A DNA stretch of 64,000 bases from Poseidonibacter lekithochrous (GTDB taxonomy: Bacteria > Campylobacterota > Campylobacteria > Campylobacterales > Arcobacteraceae), in contig NZ_CP054052.1 in NCBI RefSeq assembly GCF_013283835.1, forward strand, positions 1,116,001 through 1,180,000. Reading direction: 5' to 3'. Numbering within the stretch: the first letter of the stretch is position 1; every line of letters begins with the position of its first letter. Below, in pieces: positions 29,002 through 37,324 of the stretch. The notes beneath the pieces are model-generated. The model was not told where the DNA came from and ran no database searches. It was given only the letters and a program-made list of their open reading frames with translations. Made by a program: the position numbers and the translations under genes.

Positions 29002-29421
29002 ATGAAAAGAACAATATTTAACTTTTTTTCTGACAAATTATATATAGAGTTATCAATTGCAAGTATATTATTTGTAATTGCATTAGCTACGGGAATGCTT
29101 ATGGATTTTATTATCTATATGTTGTATTTTATAATTTTTTTAGAGATAGTAAGAGCAGTAGTAAACTATATAAGAGAACAAAGAGTTGCTTTGTCTTTAT
29201 TAGTAGATGCTTTTATAATCTTAGCATTAAGAGAGTTTATTGTTAATGTTGTGAAAGTGAACAAAGAAGAGTACAGAACTATTGATGAGTTATTCTCTAG
29301 TGCTGTGAACTTAAATTTATTTGTTTTAGCTGGAGTTGTTATCTTCTTATTAATTGTAAGATACTTCTCTGTTAAGACATCTCAAAAATATTTATTTGAT
29401 AGAAATAAAAATAAACAATAG
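29002..29421 (+). CDS. PsiE family membrane protein
   Basis: 139 residues with four predicted membrane helices (LYIELSIASILFVIALATGM; DFIIYMLYFIIFLEIVRAVV; LVDAFIILALREFIVNVV; LFVLAGVVIFLLIVRYFSV). The LLVDAFIILALREFIV segment is the PsiE signature. PsiE is phosphate-starvation induced in E. coli, and its molecular role is unknown. No Pho box could be seen here. It is 6 nt from the ARH-like gene and 11 nt from the radical SAM gene. Confidence 0.82.
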   Translation: MKRTIFNFFSDKLYIELSIASILFVIALATGMLMDFIIYMLYFIIFLEIVRAVVNYIREQRVALSLLVDAFIILALREFIVNVVKVNKEEYRTIDELFSSAVNLNLFVLAGVVIFLLIVRYFSVKTSQKYLFDRNKNKQ

Positions 29422-29432
29422 GCTTTTTATAA

Positions 29433-30275
29433 ATGTTTTATGATGAGCCATTGTATAGACCACCTGCAGAAGCCAATTCTGTAATTATACAAGCAACTTT
29501 AGGTTGTAGTTTTAATAAATGTACTTTTTGTACAATGTATGAAACAAAAGAGTATAAACAAAGACCTCTTGATGAGGTCTTCTCTGACATTGATACTTTA
29601 GCAAAACATTATCCCCATAGTACAAAAATGTTTTTAGCAGATGGGGATGCCTTAGCATTAGATACTAATACTTTAGTATCTATTCTTGAATATGCTTATA
29701 TAAAATTTGCTAAATTAAGAAGAGTATCCTTATATGCATCTGCTTTTAATATTCATGATAAAACTTTGGAAGAATTAGTTTTACTAAAAGAAAAAGGTTT
29801 AGGTTTAATTTATTATGGAATAGAGAGCGGTTCTTATGAAATTCTAAAAAAAATACAAAAACCAATCTCACATAAAAAAATGATTAATTCACTTGATAAG
29901 GTTTTTGAAGCAAAAATTAAATCTTCAGTTACAGTTATTTTAGGTGTAGGTGGTAAGAAATATTCCAAAGAACATATCAATGAAACTGTAAAATTGATAA
30001 ATAAATTAAATATTACATATCTTTCTACTTTACAATTAATGCTTGAAAATAATAGAGAAGAAAAATTTATAAAAAATTTTAAAGGGGAGTTCTTTCCTTT
30101 GAATGATAGAGAAATGTTAGAAGAACAATTAGCTTTTGTTTCTGGAATTGAACCTCTTGATAAAATCATCTTCCGATCTAACCACGTCTCTAATTCATTA
30201 CCTTTAGCTGGTACTTTTCCTAAAGACCAAGCAAAACTTATTGCTACAATAAACTTTTATCTTGATAATTATTAA
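29433..30275 (+). CDS. Radical SAM protein (Elp3/MiaB-like superfamily), function unknown
   Basis: 280 residues. The cluster motif is GCSFNKCTFCTMY, a C-x4-C-x2-C arrangement seen in a subset of short radical SAM proteins. Downstream are the SAM-binding LADGDALAL and the YGIESGSYEILKKIQKP segment. No auxiliary cluster or B12 domain is visible, and the protein ends soon after the partial TIM barrel. It closes the run beginning at 26394. The substrate cannot be predicted. Confidence 0.85.
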   Translation: MFYDEPLYRPPAEANSVIIQATLGCSFNKCTFCTMYETKEYKQRPLDEVFSDIDTLAKHYPHSTKMFLADGDALALDTNTLVSILEYAYIKFAKLRRVSLYASAFNIHDKTLEELVLLKEKGLGLIYYGIESGSYEILKKIQKPISHKKMINSLDKVFEAKIKSSVTVILGVGGKKYSKEHINETVKLINKLNITYLSTLQLMLENNREEKFIKNFKGEFFPLNDREMLEEQLAFVSGIEPLDKIIFRSNHVSNSLPLAGTFPKDQAKLIATINFYLDNY

Positions 30276-30434
30276 TCTACTTTGTAACTATTTGTAATTT
30301 TAGACTCTCTACGAAAAAAATAGAAATTAAATAAAAACTGTTAAAGAATTTTTAATGCAAATCGTATTAATATAGAAGTAATTATACATAAAAATAATGT
30401 AGGAAGTACGGTTATAAGAATACTTATCAAACGA

Positions 30435-30469
30435 TAATAATAATTCATAACATGAAATTATTATTTTTT
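30435..30469 (+). terminator. AT-only hairpin between the radical SAM gene and the chemoreceptor
   Basis: AATAATAATT at 30436-30445 pairs with AATTATTATT at 30456-30465, extended by CAT/ATG towards the loop and followed by six Ts. It could be a weak terminator or a leader structure 17 nt before the chemoreceptor ATG. The rest of 30276-30485 holds no other feature I can support. Confidence 0.35.
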
Positions 30470-30485
30470 ACACAAAGGATACAAG

Positions 30486-33059
30486 ATGTTTAAGTCAATA
30501 TCTATCAAAGCAAAACTATTGATGATTGTAATTAGTTCAATCATTGTTGTTTCTGTTGCTATGATTGTTCAATCAATTGTTTCATTACAAGAAACTTCTG
30601 ATTCAGTTATTGAAAAATTTAAAGCGGATGCTTACCAGTCAAAACAAGAAGAACTTGAAAACTATGTTTCATTAGCAATGAAATCTGTAGAAGCATATCA
30701 TGCAAGAACTTCTAAAGAAAAAGTTAAAGCTGAAGTTCAATCTTATTTAAAAGAGCAAACTGGCTTTATGCTTTCAATTATGGAAGGTACTTACGAAAAG
30801 TACAAGGGTACAGTTTCTGATGATGAATTAAAAGAACTTATTAGAAATACTGTTAAAAGTACTAGATATGGAAAAACAGGTTATTTTTGGATTAACGATA
30901 CTGCTGCGAAAATCGTTATGCATCCAATTAAACCTCAATTAGATGGAAAAGACTTAGCTAATTATAAAGATAAGGGTGGTAAAAAAATATTCTCTGAGTT
31001 TGCAAGAGTTGCAAGTTCAACTGGAGAAGGTTTTGTTGATTATGTATGGCCAAAGCCAGGATTTGAAGCGCCACAAGATAAAGTGTCATTTGTAAAATTA
31101 TTCAAACCATTTAACTGGGTTGTTGGAACTGGTGAATATGTTGATAATGTAAGTGATAAACTAAAAAAAGAAGCTTTAGCTAATGTTAAAAGTATGAGAT
31201 ATGGAGCTAAAGGAAATGGATATTTCTGGGTTAATGATTCAAATCATGTTGTAATTATGCACTCTATTAAATCGTCAATTGATGGTAAGAGTATGTATGA
31301 CTTACAAGACCCAAATGGTAAATACTTATATAGAGAAATTGTAAAAGCTGCAAACCAAAATGCAAAAGGTGGAGTTGTTGATTATATGTGGTCTAAACCA
31401 GGTAGTGAAACTCCTCAGCCTAAAATTTCATATGTTAAAAAATTCGAACCTTGGGATTGGATTATTGGTACTGGAGTTTATGTAGATGATATTGAAACAA
31501 AAATTGCAGAAATGGAACAAGAAACAGAAGATAAGATTTTAGAAGTAATTATTAGAAACTGTGTAATCTTATTTGTAATTATGATTATCTTAGGTGTTGT
31601 TATGGCAATGATTTCTAATAGAGCTATTTTTAGACCTTTATCTGAATTCCAAGATGGTTTATTAAACTTCTTCAAATATATTAATAAAGAGAAATCAACT
31701 GTTGATCATTTAGATGATTCTGCTAATGATGAAATTGGTAATATGGCGAAGATTATTAATGAAAATGTTGTAAAAACTAAATCATTAATTGAACAAGATG
31801 CTGCATTGATTTCTGATGTTACTAGAGTTGTTGAGCAAGTTAAAGAGGGTTACTTAAATAATAGAGTTGAGAAAACTACTGAAAATGAATCATTACAAAG
31901 ATTACAAACTCAATTAAATGAGATGTTAAATAATCTTGAAACAAATATTGGTAAAGATACAAATGTTATTTTAGATATATTATCTAAATATGGTCAATTA
32001 GACTTTAGAGATAATATTAGTAATGCTTCAGGTCAAGTTGAAAATGCTATTAATGATTTATCAAAAATCATTAATCAAATGCTTGCAGAGAATAAAGAAA
32101 ATGGACTTACTTTAGATGCAAGTTCAGATATTTTACTTGAAAATGTTGATACATTAAATACTAACTCAACTACAACAGCCGCTGCTTTAGAAGAAACAGC
32201 AGCAGCATTAGAAGAGATTACAAGTACAATTATTAACAATACTGAAACTATTACAACTATGGCTACTCATTCAGATGAATTATCAAGTTCAATTAAAGTA
32301 GGACAAGATTTAGCTTCTAGTACAGTAAAAGCAATGGATGAAATTAATGATCAAACAGAAGCAATTGCAGATGCAATTACAGTAATTGATCAAATTGCAT
32401 TCCAAACAAATATTCTTTCATTAAATGCAGCAGTTGAAGCAGCAACAGCTGGGGAAGCAGGAAAAGGATTTGCGGTTGTTGCACAAGAGGTGCGAAACTT
32501 AGCAGCAAGATCAGCAGAAGCAGCAAAAGAGATTAAAGATTTAGTTGAAAATGCTACAGCTAAAACAAATGCTGGAAAAGATGGTGCGGATAAAATGATC
32601 AAAGGATATGATTCATTAAATGAAAGCATTCAAAAAACAACAGAATTAATTAATACTATTTCAGAAGCATCGAAAGAGCAAAGAACTGGTATTGAGCAAA
32701 TTAATGATGCAGTTACTCAGCTTGATCAACAAACACAACAAAATGTTGTTATTTCTAATACTACACAAAGTATTGCAGCTCAAACTGATGAAATTGCTAA
32801 ACTAGTTGTTTCTTCTGCAAATGAAAAAGAGTTTATTGGTAAAGATGAAATAAAAAGTAAAGAAGTTAAAACTAGTACTAAAAGTGCAAATGAAATTTTA
32901 GCTGATATTAAATCAAGTACAAATATTCCAAAGAAAACTTCTAATGTTAGAGCTTCTAGACCAAGTACAACTTATAAGGCACCAAGCACTCCAAAGCAAA
33001 GTGTTTCAAATACTGTTGTTAGTAATACTTCAGGTGATGATGAGTGGGAAAGCTTTTAG
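30486..33059 (+). CDS. Methyl-accepting chemotaxis protein, double-Cache, with C-terminal WxxF tether
   Basis: 857 residues. TM1 is at about 11-30. Two tandem Cache_2 units follow, each ending in the same signature (PFNWVVGTGEYV; PWDWIIGTGVYV) and starting KTGYFWINDT or GNGYFWVNDS. TM2 is near 360-380, then HAMP and the signalling domain, whose tip [20 protein letters not shown] is near 635. A low-complexity tail of about 70 residues leads to the very C-terminus EWESF, which matches the xWxxF form of CheR/CheB tethering pentapeptides. The Cache pattern suggests small carboxylates, but the ligand is unknown. AAAGGATACAAG precedes the ATG. Confidence 0.93.
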   Translation: MFKSISIKAKLLMIVISSIIVVSVAMIVQSIVSLQETSDSVIEKFKADAYQSKQEELENYVSLAMKSVEAYHARTSKEKVKAEVQSYLKEQTGFMLSIMEGTYEKYKGTVSDDELKELIRNTVKSTRYGKTGYFWINDTAAKIVMHPIKPQLDGKDLANYKDKGGKKIFSEFARVASSTGEGFVDYVWPKPGFEAPQDKVSFVKLFKPFNWVVGTGEYVDNVSDKLKKEALANVKSMRYGAKGNGYFWVNDSNHVVIMHSIKSSIDGKSMYDLQDPNGKYLYREIVKAANQNAKGGVVDYMWSKPGSETPQPKISYVKKFEPWDWIIGTGVYVDDIETKIAEMEQETEDKILEVIIRNCVILFVIMIILGVVMAMISNRAIFRPLSEFQDGLLNFFKYINKEKSTVDHLDDSANDEIGNMAKIINENVVKTKSLIEQDAALISDVTRVVEQVKEGYLNNRVEKTTENESLQRLQTQLNEMLNNLETNIGKDTNVILDILSKYGQLDFRDNISNASGQVENAINDLSKIINQMLAENKENGLTLDASSDILLENVDTLNTNSTTTAAALEETAAALEEITSTIINNTETITTMATHSDELSSSIKVGQDLASSTVKAMDEINDQTEAIADAITVIDQIAFQTNILSLNAAVEAATAGEAGKGFAVVAQEVRNLAARSAEAAKEIKDLVENATAKTNAGKDGADKMIKGYDSLNESIQKTTELINTISEASKEQRTGIEQINDAVTQLDQQTQQNVVISNTTQSIAAQTDEIAKLVVSSANEKEFIGKDEIKSKEVKTSTKSANEILADIKSSTNIPKKTSNVRASRPSTTYKAPSTPKQSVSNTVVSNTSGDDEWESF

Positions 33060-33071
33060 GCTTTCCCATTT
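33045..33071 (+). terminator. Intrinsic terminator overlapping the chemoreceptor stop codon
   Basis: TGGGAAAGC (33045-33053), loop TTTTAG, GCTTTCCCA (33060-33068), then TTTTA. The nine-pair stem includes the codons of the last residues. Confidence 0.8.
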
Positions 33072-33093
33072 TAGGAGGGTAAAAAAAATTTAA

Positions 33094-33408
33094 TTATTTA
33101 GTTTTTTTTGCTTTCTTTTTTTCAGTTTTCTTTTCTGATTTTTTCTTAGCAGGTTTAGATTTCTTTTTTTCTACTTTTTTCTTAGTATCTTTATTTCTTT
33201 TCTTTTCTACTTTTTTAGCTTTCTTTTTTTTGTCTACTTTTTTCTTTTTATTTTGTTTTTTCTTTTCAGATTTAACTACTTTTTTCTTTTCGACTTTCTT
33301 TTTTTCTTTTTTAGACTTTTTCTTTTTAGTTGCTACTTTTTTAGCTTTTTTCTTTTCAGTCTTTTTCTTAGTTTTTTTTGCTTTTAATTTTTCTTCTTCT
33401 TTTGACAT
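33094..33408 (-). CDS. Lysine-rich histone-H1-like low-complexity protein
   Basis: 104 residues made almost wholly of Lys, with Glu, Thr, Ser, Val and Ala in short repeats (KKKVEKKK, KKAKK, KKSEKK). There is no hydrophobic core. Such tails resemble bacterial histone-H1-like nucleoid proteins (AlgP, Hc1 type) that bind DNA or RNA. The gene is supported by AAAGGAGA 8 nt before the ATG at 33408. The opposite strand would encode a phenylalanine-rich product with no ribosome site. It is convergent with the chemoreceptor gene, after its terminator. Function is inferred from composition only. Confidence 0.65.
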   Translation of the reverse strand: MSKEEEKLKAKKTKKKTEKKKAKKVATKKKKSKKEKKKVEKKKVVKSEKKKQNKKKKVDKKKKAKKVEKKRNKDTKKKVEKKKSKPAKKKSEKKTEKKKAKKTK

Positions 33409-33590
33409 TTTAATGTCTCCTTTAAATAATTTAATAGCATACTAACAGCTTTTTATAGAAATGTCAATAAAATATTACTTTTTTCTTTAAAATATATAGA
33501 ATAGTAATTAAAAATATAAGAAAAAATACTCTTATATAAATAATCACAAAGCTTAGTTATAATAGTTTTCTATATTAAAAAGGTTCTCTT

Positions 33591-34793
33591 ATGATAAAAA
33601 TAGTAAAGGTTTTTTGTATATTGATTGTATGTTTTACAAGTTATATTCATGCAAAAGGTACATTAAAAATAAAAAGTAATATTAATGATGCATATATTTA
33701 TTTGAATGGTAAAAAGAAAGCCATGTTAGGAGAAGGTATCACTTCCTTGTCATTAAAAGAGGGTGAGTATTTAATCGAAATAAGAAAAACTAGCAAAGAT
33801 ACAAAGTATATATATAAAGGTGCAAAAAGTGTTTTTGTAGGTGATGATACAAGTAGTCTTATAAATATTCCAACAAAAAAACATCTAATAAAGAGTAATA
33901 AAAATGATTTCTTTGGTGGTTCAGATACTAATGAAATTGTAAATTTTATGAAAAAAGAAAAAGCTTTAGAAAAATTTATATCTCAATACTACTCAAATAT
34001 TCATAGAGCTAGATATACAAAGAATTTTTTACTGATTACAAATAACTACAAAAAAACTAAATATTATAGTAATTATTTGAAATTTTGGAGAGATGAAATT
34101 AAACAAGTGTCTATTTTAGACTCAAGTCCTATTAAGATAAATGAGGCAGGGGATAGAGCAAATATTAGGTTGCTTTTAGGTTTGCAAAAACATAATTTAG
34201 ACACATTTTGTACTGATAATATGTTGAGTTTTGTTTATAAAGGCAAATGGCTTTTAGATTCTCAAAATAGTATAGTATGTAAACCTTTTGTTATTGAAAA
34301 AAGAGAAAATACAAGTTCTTTAAAAGTTGAATATCCACCTTTTTATGTAAAAGACGAGTATTTAAAAATCAAAGTTACTTTAACAAATTTTGATGCTATT
34401 CAAAAAGGTGGAGTATCAGTTTCTTTTCCTACTCAAGAATTTTCTAAAAGATCTACTTTAAATGATAAAGTAATTGCAAAAGACTTAGGTTCAACATTTG
34501 AAAATATTAAATTTCATAGAGAAAATAGTAAAGCATGGAATAAGACTCATGAAAAATCACAGAAACTAAAATATTTTTTATATGAAGGCTGGACAAATAA
34601 GTGGGGAAAAGATAGAAGTAAAGTACTATATTTTACTATTAAACCTAGAAGTAATAGGGATTTGTTTTTATATTTTAGAAGTATGTTAATTGATCAGAAT
34701 AATAACAATCATTCTAATCCTTCATATGGTTTAACAGATCAACAAGGTTATAGTATTTTTCAAGTGCATATTCCTATTTTTAATATAGAGTAA
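33591..34793 (+). CDS. Exported PEGA-domain protein, otherwise unknown
   Basis: 400 residues with signal peptide MIKIVKVFCILIVCFTSYIHA. Residues 23-68 read as a PEGA-type beta domain (GTLKIKSNINDAYIYLNGKK; LKEGEYLIEIRK), a fold common at cell surfaces. The middle part is helical with two Cys that may pair. The C-terminal half is beta-rich (PPFYVKDEYLKIKVTLTNF; SNRDLFLYFRSMLIDQ), suggesting an immunoglobulin-like fold. AAGG is upstream of the ATG. No partner is evident. Confidence 0.65.
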   Translation: MIKIVKVFCILIVCFTSYIHAKGTLKIKSNINDAYIYLNGKKKAMLGEGITSLSLKEGEYLIEIRKTSKDTKYIYKGAKSVFVGDDTSSLINIPTKKHLIKSNKNDFFGGSDTNEIVNFMKKEKALEKFISQYYSNIHRARYTKNFLLITNNYKKTKYYSNYLKFWRDEIKQVSILDSSPIKINEAGDRANIRLLLGLQKHNLDTFCTDNMLSFVYKGKWLLDSQNSIVCKPFVIEKRENTSSLKVEYPPFYVKDEYLKIKVTLTNFDAIQKGGVSVSFPTQEFSKRSTLNDKVIAKDLGSTFENIKFHRENSKAWNKTHEKSQKLKYFLYEGWTNKWGKDRSKVLYFTIKPRSNRDLFLYFRSMLIDQNNNNHSNPSYGLTDQQGYSIFQVHIPIFNIE

Positions 34794-34849
34794 TTTATTT
34801 ATTATTTTCAACGGATATAATATTAATATCTAATGCTTTAAGGAATAAT

Positions 34850-35572
34850 ATGAAATATGTTTTTGGTGATATTCATGGGAGTTTTAAAACATTAATTGAT
34901 TTAAAAAATAAATTACCAAAAGAATCTGAATTGATTTTTGTTGGAGATTTAATTGATAGAGGTAAATATTCAAAAGATGTAATTCAATTCGTAAGAGAGA
35001 ATAATTGTTTATGTACTTTGGGAAATCATGAACAAATGATGATTGAACATGGTGAGATATTTCTGAAAACAATAGATAATCCTGCTACAAATTATATTCA
35101 TATGTGGTTAAATAGTGGAGGAAAAGAGACTCTATTATCATATAACTTAATCACAATAGAAAATGGAAGAGTTTTATATAGTGGAGATGATACTTTTTTA
35201 AAACAGTTTGAAGATGATATTAAATGGCTAAAAACTCTTCCTTTATATATAAAATTTGATGAAAAAATCAATAATAGAGATATTGTAATCTCCCATTCTT
35301 GCATTTCAAATGTATGGGATAAAAAAGATGATAAAGACTTTGCTGATGAATTTGAAGAGTATGCATTGTGGTATAGAGATGATGCTTATATTGATAATGA
35401 GATTTTTAATATCTTTGGTCATACTCCTACACCTTTTGGAGTTGATTTAAAAGAACATTATCTTAATCTTGATACTGGCTGTTATATTGATGATATTGAC
35501 CATGGAAAACTAAGTACATTTTGTATCGAAACACAAGAAGTTATAAGTATAAATAGAAATAAAGAAGACTAA
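34850..35572 (+). CDS. Metallophosphoesterase, Ser/Thr-phosphatase or ApaH-like
   Basis: 240 residues of the calcineurin-like phosphoesterase superfamily with the metal-site motifs in order: GDIHG (6-10), GDLIDRG (36-42), GNHE, SHSC and FGHTPTPFG. This is the set found in PPP-type bacterial phosphatases and symmetric Ap4A hydrolases. The active site is complete. Length fits the PrpA/PrpB-like group, and the substrate is not determined. AAGGAATAAT precedes the ATG. Probably cotranscribed with the GH3 gene 34 nt downstream. Confidence 0.9.
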   Translation: MKYVFGDIHGSFKTLIDLKNKLPKESELIFVGDLIDRGKYSKDVIQFVRENNCLCTLGNHEQMMIEHGEIFLKTIDNPATNYIHMWLNSGGKETLLSYNLITIENGRVLYSGDDTFLKQFEDDIKWLKTLPLYIKFDEKINNRDIVISHSCISNVWDKKDDKDFADEFEEYALWYRDDAYIDNEIFNIFGHTPTPFGVDLKEHYLNLDTGCYIDDIDHGKLSTFCIETQEVISINRNKED

Positions 35573-35606
35573 GACTATACTTTCACAAAAATATTAAAGA
35601 GGTAGA

Positions 35607-36698
35607 ATGTTTAAAAAGTTTTTAATTTTATTAATCCTTTCAAATGCACTTTTTGCAAATCAATCATATACTAAAGCTCAAGTTGAAAAAATGATTGCCA
35701 AAATGGTCATACTTGGCTTTTATGGACAAAACATAACATCAAACGATAAAATATACCAAGATATAAAAAAGTACGATTTAGGTGGTGTTATACTCTTTGA
35801 TAAGGATCCTACTAATAAAAGAAAATACAAAAATGTAGTAGATCCAAAACAGTTAAAAACTCTAACTTCGAAACTTCAAAATATAAGAGCTGAAAAACTT
35901 CTAATCTCAATTGACCAAGAGGGTGGAATAGTTCAGCGATTAAAAAAATCCAAAGGTTTTGTTAATACTCCAAGAGCAAGTGTTGTTTCATTACGTGGAG
36001 AGAGTAATGCTAGAGATATTTATTCATTACTTGCATTGGATTTAAATCAAAATGGAATTAATGTAGATTTTGCACCGGTAGTTGATTTGGCAATAAATTC
36101 TAGAAACTCTGTAATTGTAAAAAAGGGTAGGTCTTTTGGAAAGAGTTCAAAAGATGTAATTAAATACTCTTCAATTTTTGTAGATGAACTAAAAAAACAA
36201 AATGTAATTTCAGTACTAAAACATTTCCCTGGACATGGCTCGTCTTTAGGAGATTCTCATAAAGGTTTTGTAGATATTACAAAAACTTGGAAACAAGAAG
36301 AGCTTGAACCATATAAGTATTTTATTCAAAACAATAAAGTTGATATGATAATGACAGCCCATGTATATAATAAAGAGATGGATAGAGATTATCCTGCAAC
36401 TTTGTCATATGATATTAATACTATTATCTTAAGAGATATGCTTGGTTTCAAAGGTGTATTAGTAAGTGATGATTTACAAATGGGTGCTATTTCAAAACAT
36501 TATACTTTAAAACAAACTCTGACTTTATCTATTAATTCTGGGGTTAATATGCTTTTATTTGCAAATCAGTTAGCAAGACCAGTAAAACTAGAAACTATCA
36601 TAAATACAGTTTATTCACAAGTACAAAATGGTCAAATATCACTTGAAAGAATTGTAGAATCAAATAAACGAATAAATAAGATGTTACAAAAGATTTAA
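35607..36698 (+). CDS. Exported glycoside hydrolase family 3 (NagZ-like beta-N-acetylhexosaminidase)
   Basis: 363 residues with a signal peptide (MFKKFLILLILSNALFA). GH3 N-terminal barrel motifs: IDQEGGIVQRLKK, GINVDFAPVVDLA, VISVLKHFPGHGSSLGDSH (flexible histidine loop), and VLVSDDLQMGAI with the nucleophile Asp. The short single-domain form is that of NagZ, which removes GlcNAc from muropeptides. NagZ is normally cytoplasmic, so the signal peptide here implies periplasmic or secreted action. Only 3 nt separate it from the LRR gene. Confidence 0.88.
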   Translation: MFKKFLILLILSNALFANQSYTKAQVEKMIAKMVILGFYGQNITSNDKIYQDIKKYDLGGVILFDKDPTNKRKYKNVVDPKQLKTLTSKLQNIRAEKLLISIDQEGGIVQRLKKSKGFVNTPRASVVSLRGESNARDIYSLLALDLNQNGINVDFAPVVDLAINSRNSVIVKKGRSFGKSSKDVIKYSSIFVDELKKQNVISVLKHFPGHGSSLGDSHKGFVDITKTWKQEELEPYKYFIQNNKVDMIMTAHVYNKEMDRDYPATLSYDINTIILRDMLGFKGVLVSDDLQMGAISKHYTLKQTLTLSINSGVNMLLFANQLARPVKLETIINTVYSQVQNGQISLERIVESNKRINKMLQKI

Positions 36699-36701
36699 AA
36701 A

Positions 36702-37301
36702 TTGGAACTTGATTTTGATGATAAAAATATTGAAGTTCTAAATCTAAGCTACAAGAACTTAGATGAGATTCCAAAAGAGATATTTTCTTTTGTGAATCTA
36801 AAAAAACTTCATTTATCAGGGAATAATATAAGTGTTATTCCCGAAGAAATAAAACAACTCAAAAACTTAGAATGTCTAGACCTTCGAGAAAATAAACTAC
36901 TAGTATTAGATGATGAAATAAGTGAACTAAAAAATCTAAAAACTTTATATTTATCTAGAAATAATCTTCAAGCTCTTCCAAACTCTTTTGAAAAACTAAG
37001 TAACTTAAATAAAATTGTTTTAAATGGAAATAGTTTTACTATCTTTCCTTCTTGTTTAGTAAACTTAAAAAATCTAGAGAGATTAATTCTTCGAGAAAAT
37101 CAAATAAAATCAATTCCTCAAGATATAAAAAATTTGAAATCATTAAAGAACTTAGATTTAAGAAATAATCAAATTGCTATTATTCCTAGTGAAATCAATG
37201 AACTTAAAAATCTAAGAAGATTATCTATTCAAGGTAATACATTATTAGAAATACCATCTTTGAGTGAGTTAAAAGATACTTTAAAAATCTTTGAGTATTA
37301 A
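36702..37301 (+). CDS. Leucine-rich-repeat protein
   Basis: 199 residues made of about eight LRR units of 23 residues (LKKLHLSGNNISVIPEEIKQ; LECLDLRENKLLVLDDEISE; LERLILRENQIKSIPQDIKN). No signal peptide, so cytoplasmic. It starts with TTG at 36702, 3 nt after the GH3 stop, and without an obvious ribosome site; translation is probably coupled to the GH3 gene. The LRR surface is a protein-binding scaffold, and the partner is unknown. Confidence 0.85.
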   Translation: MELDFDDKNIEVLNLSYKNLDEIPKEIFSFVNLKKLHLSGNNISVIPEEIKQLKNLECLDLRENKLLVLDDEISELKNLKTLYLSRNNLQALPNSFEKLSNLNKIVLNGNSFTIFPSCLVNLKNLERLILRENQIKSIPQDIKNLKSLKNLDLRNNQIAIIPSEINELKNLRRLSIQGNTLLEIPSLSELKDTLKIFEY

Positions 37302-37324
37302 GAGATTCTAAGCAATCTTAATAT
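37296..37324. terminator. Hairpin between convergent LRR and diguanylate cyclase genes
   Basis: TATTAAGAGATT and AATCTTAATA pair with a two-base bulge around CTAAGC. It lies at both stop codons and may serve both directions. Confidence 0.45.

Noticed and set aside
32390-32629. Ala-rich minus-strand ORF inside the double-Cache chemoreceptor
   Set aside because: Antisense shadow of the conserved signalling tip.
33230-33445. Plus-strand ORF rich in phenylalanine
   Set aside because: It is the complement of the lysine-rich gene, has no ribosome site, and is a by-product of AAA/AAG codons on the other strand.
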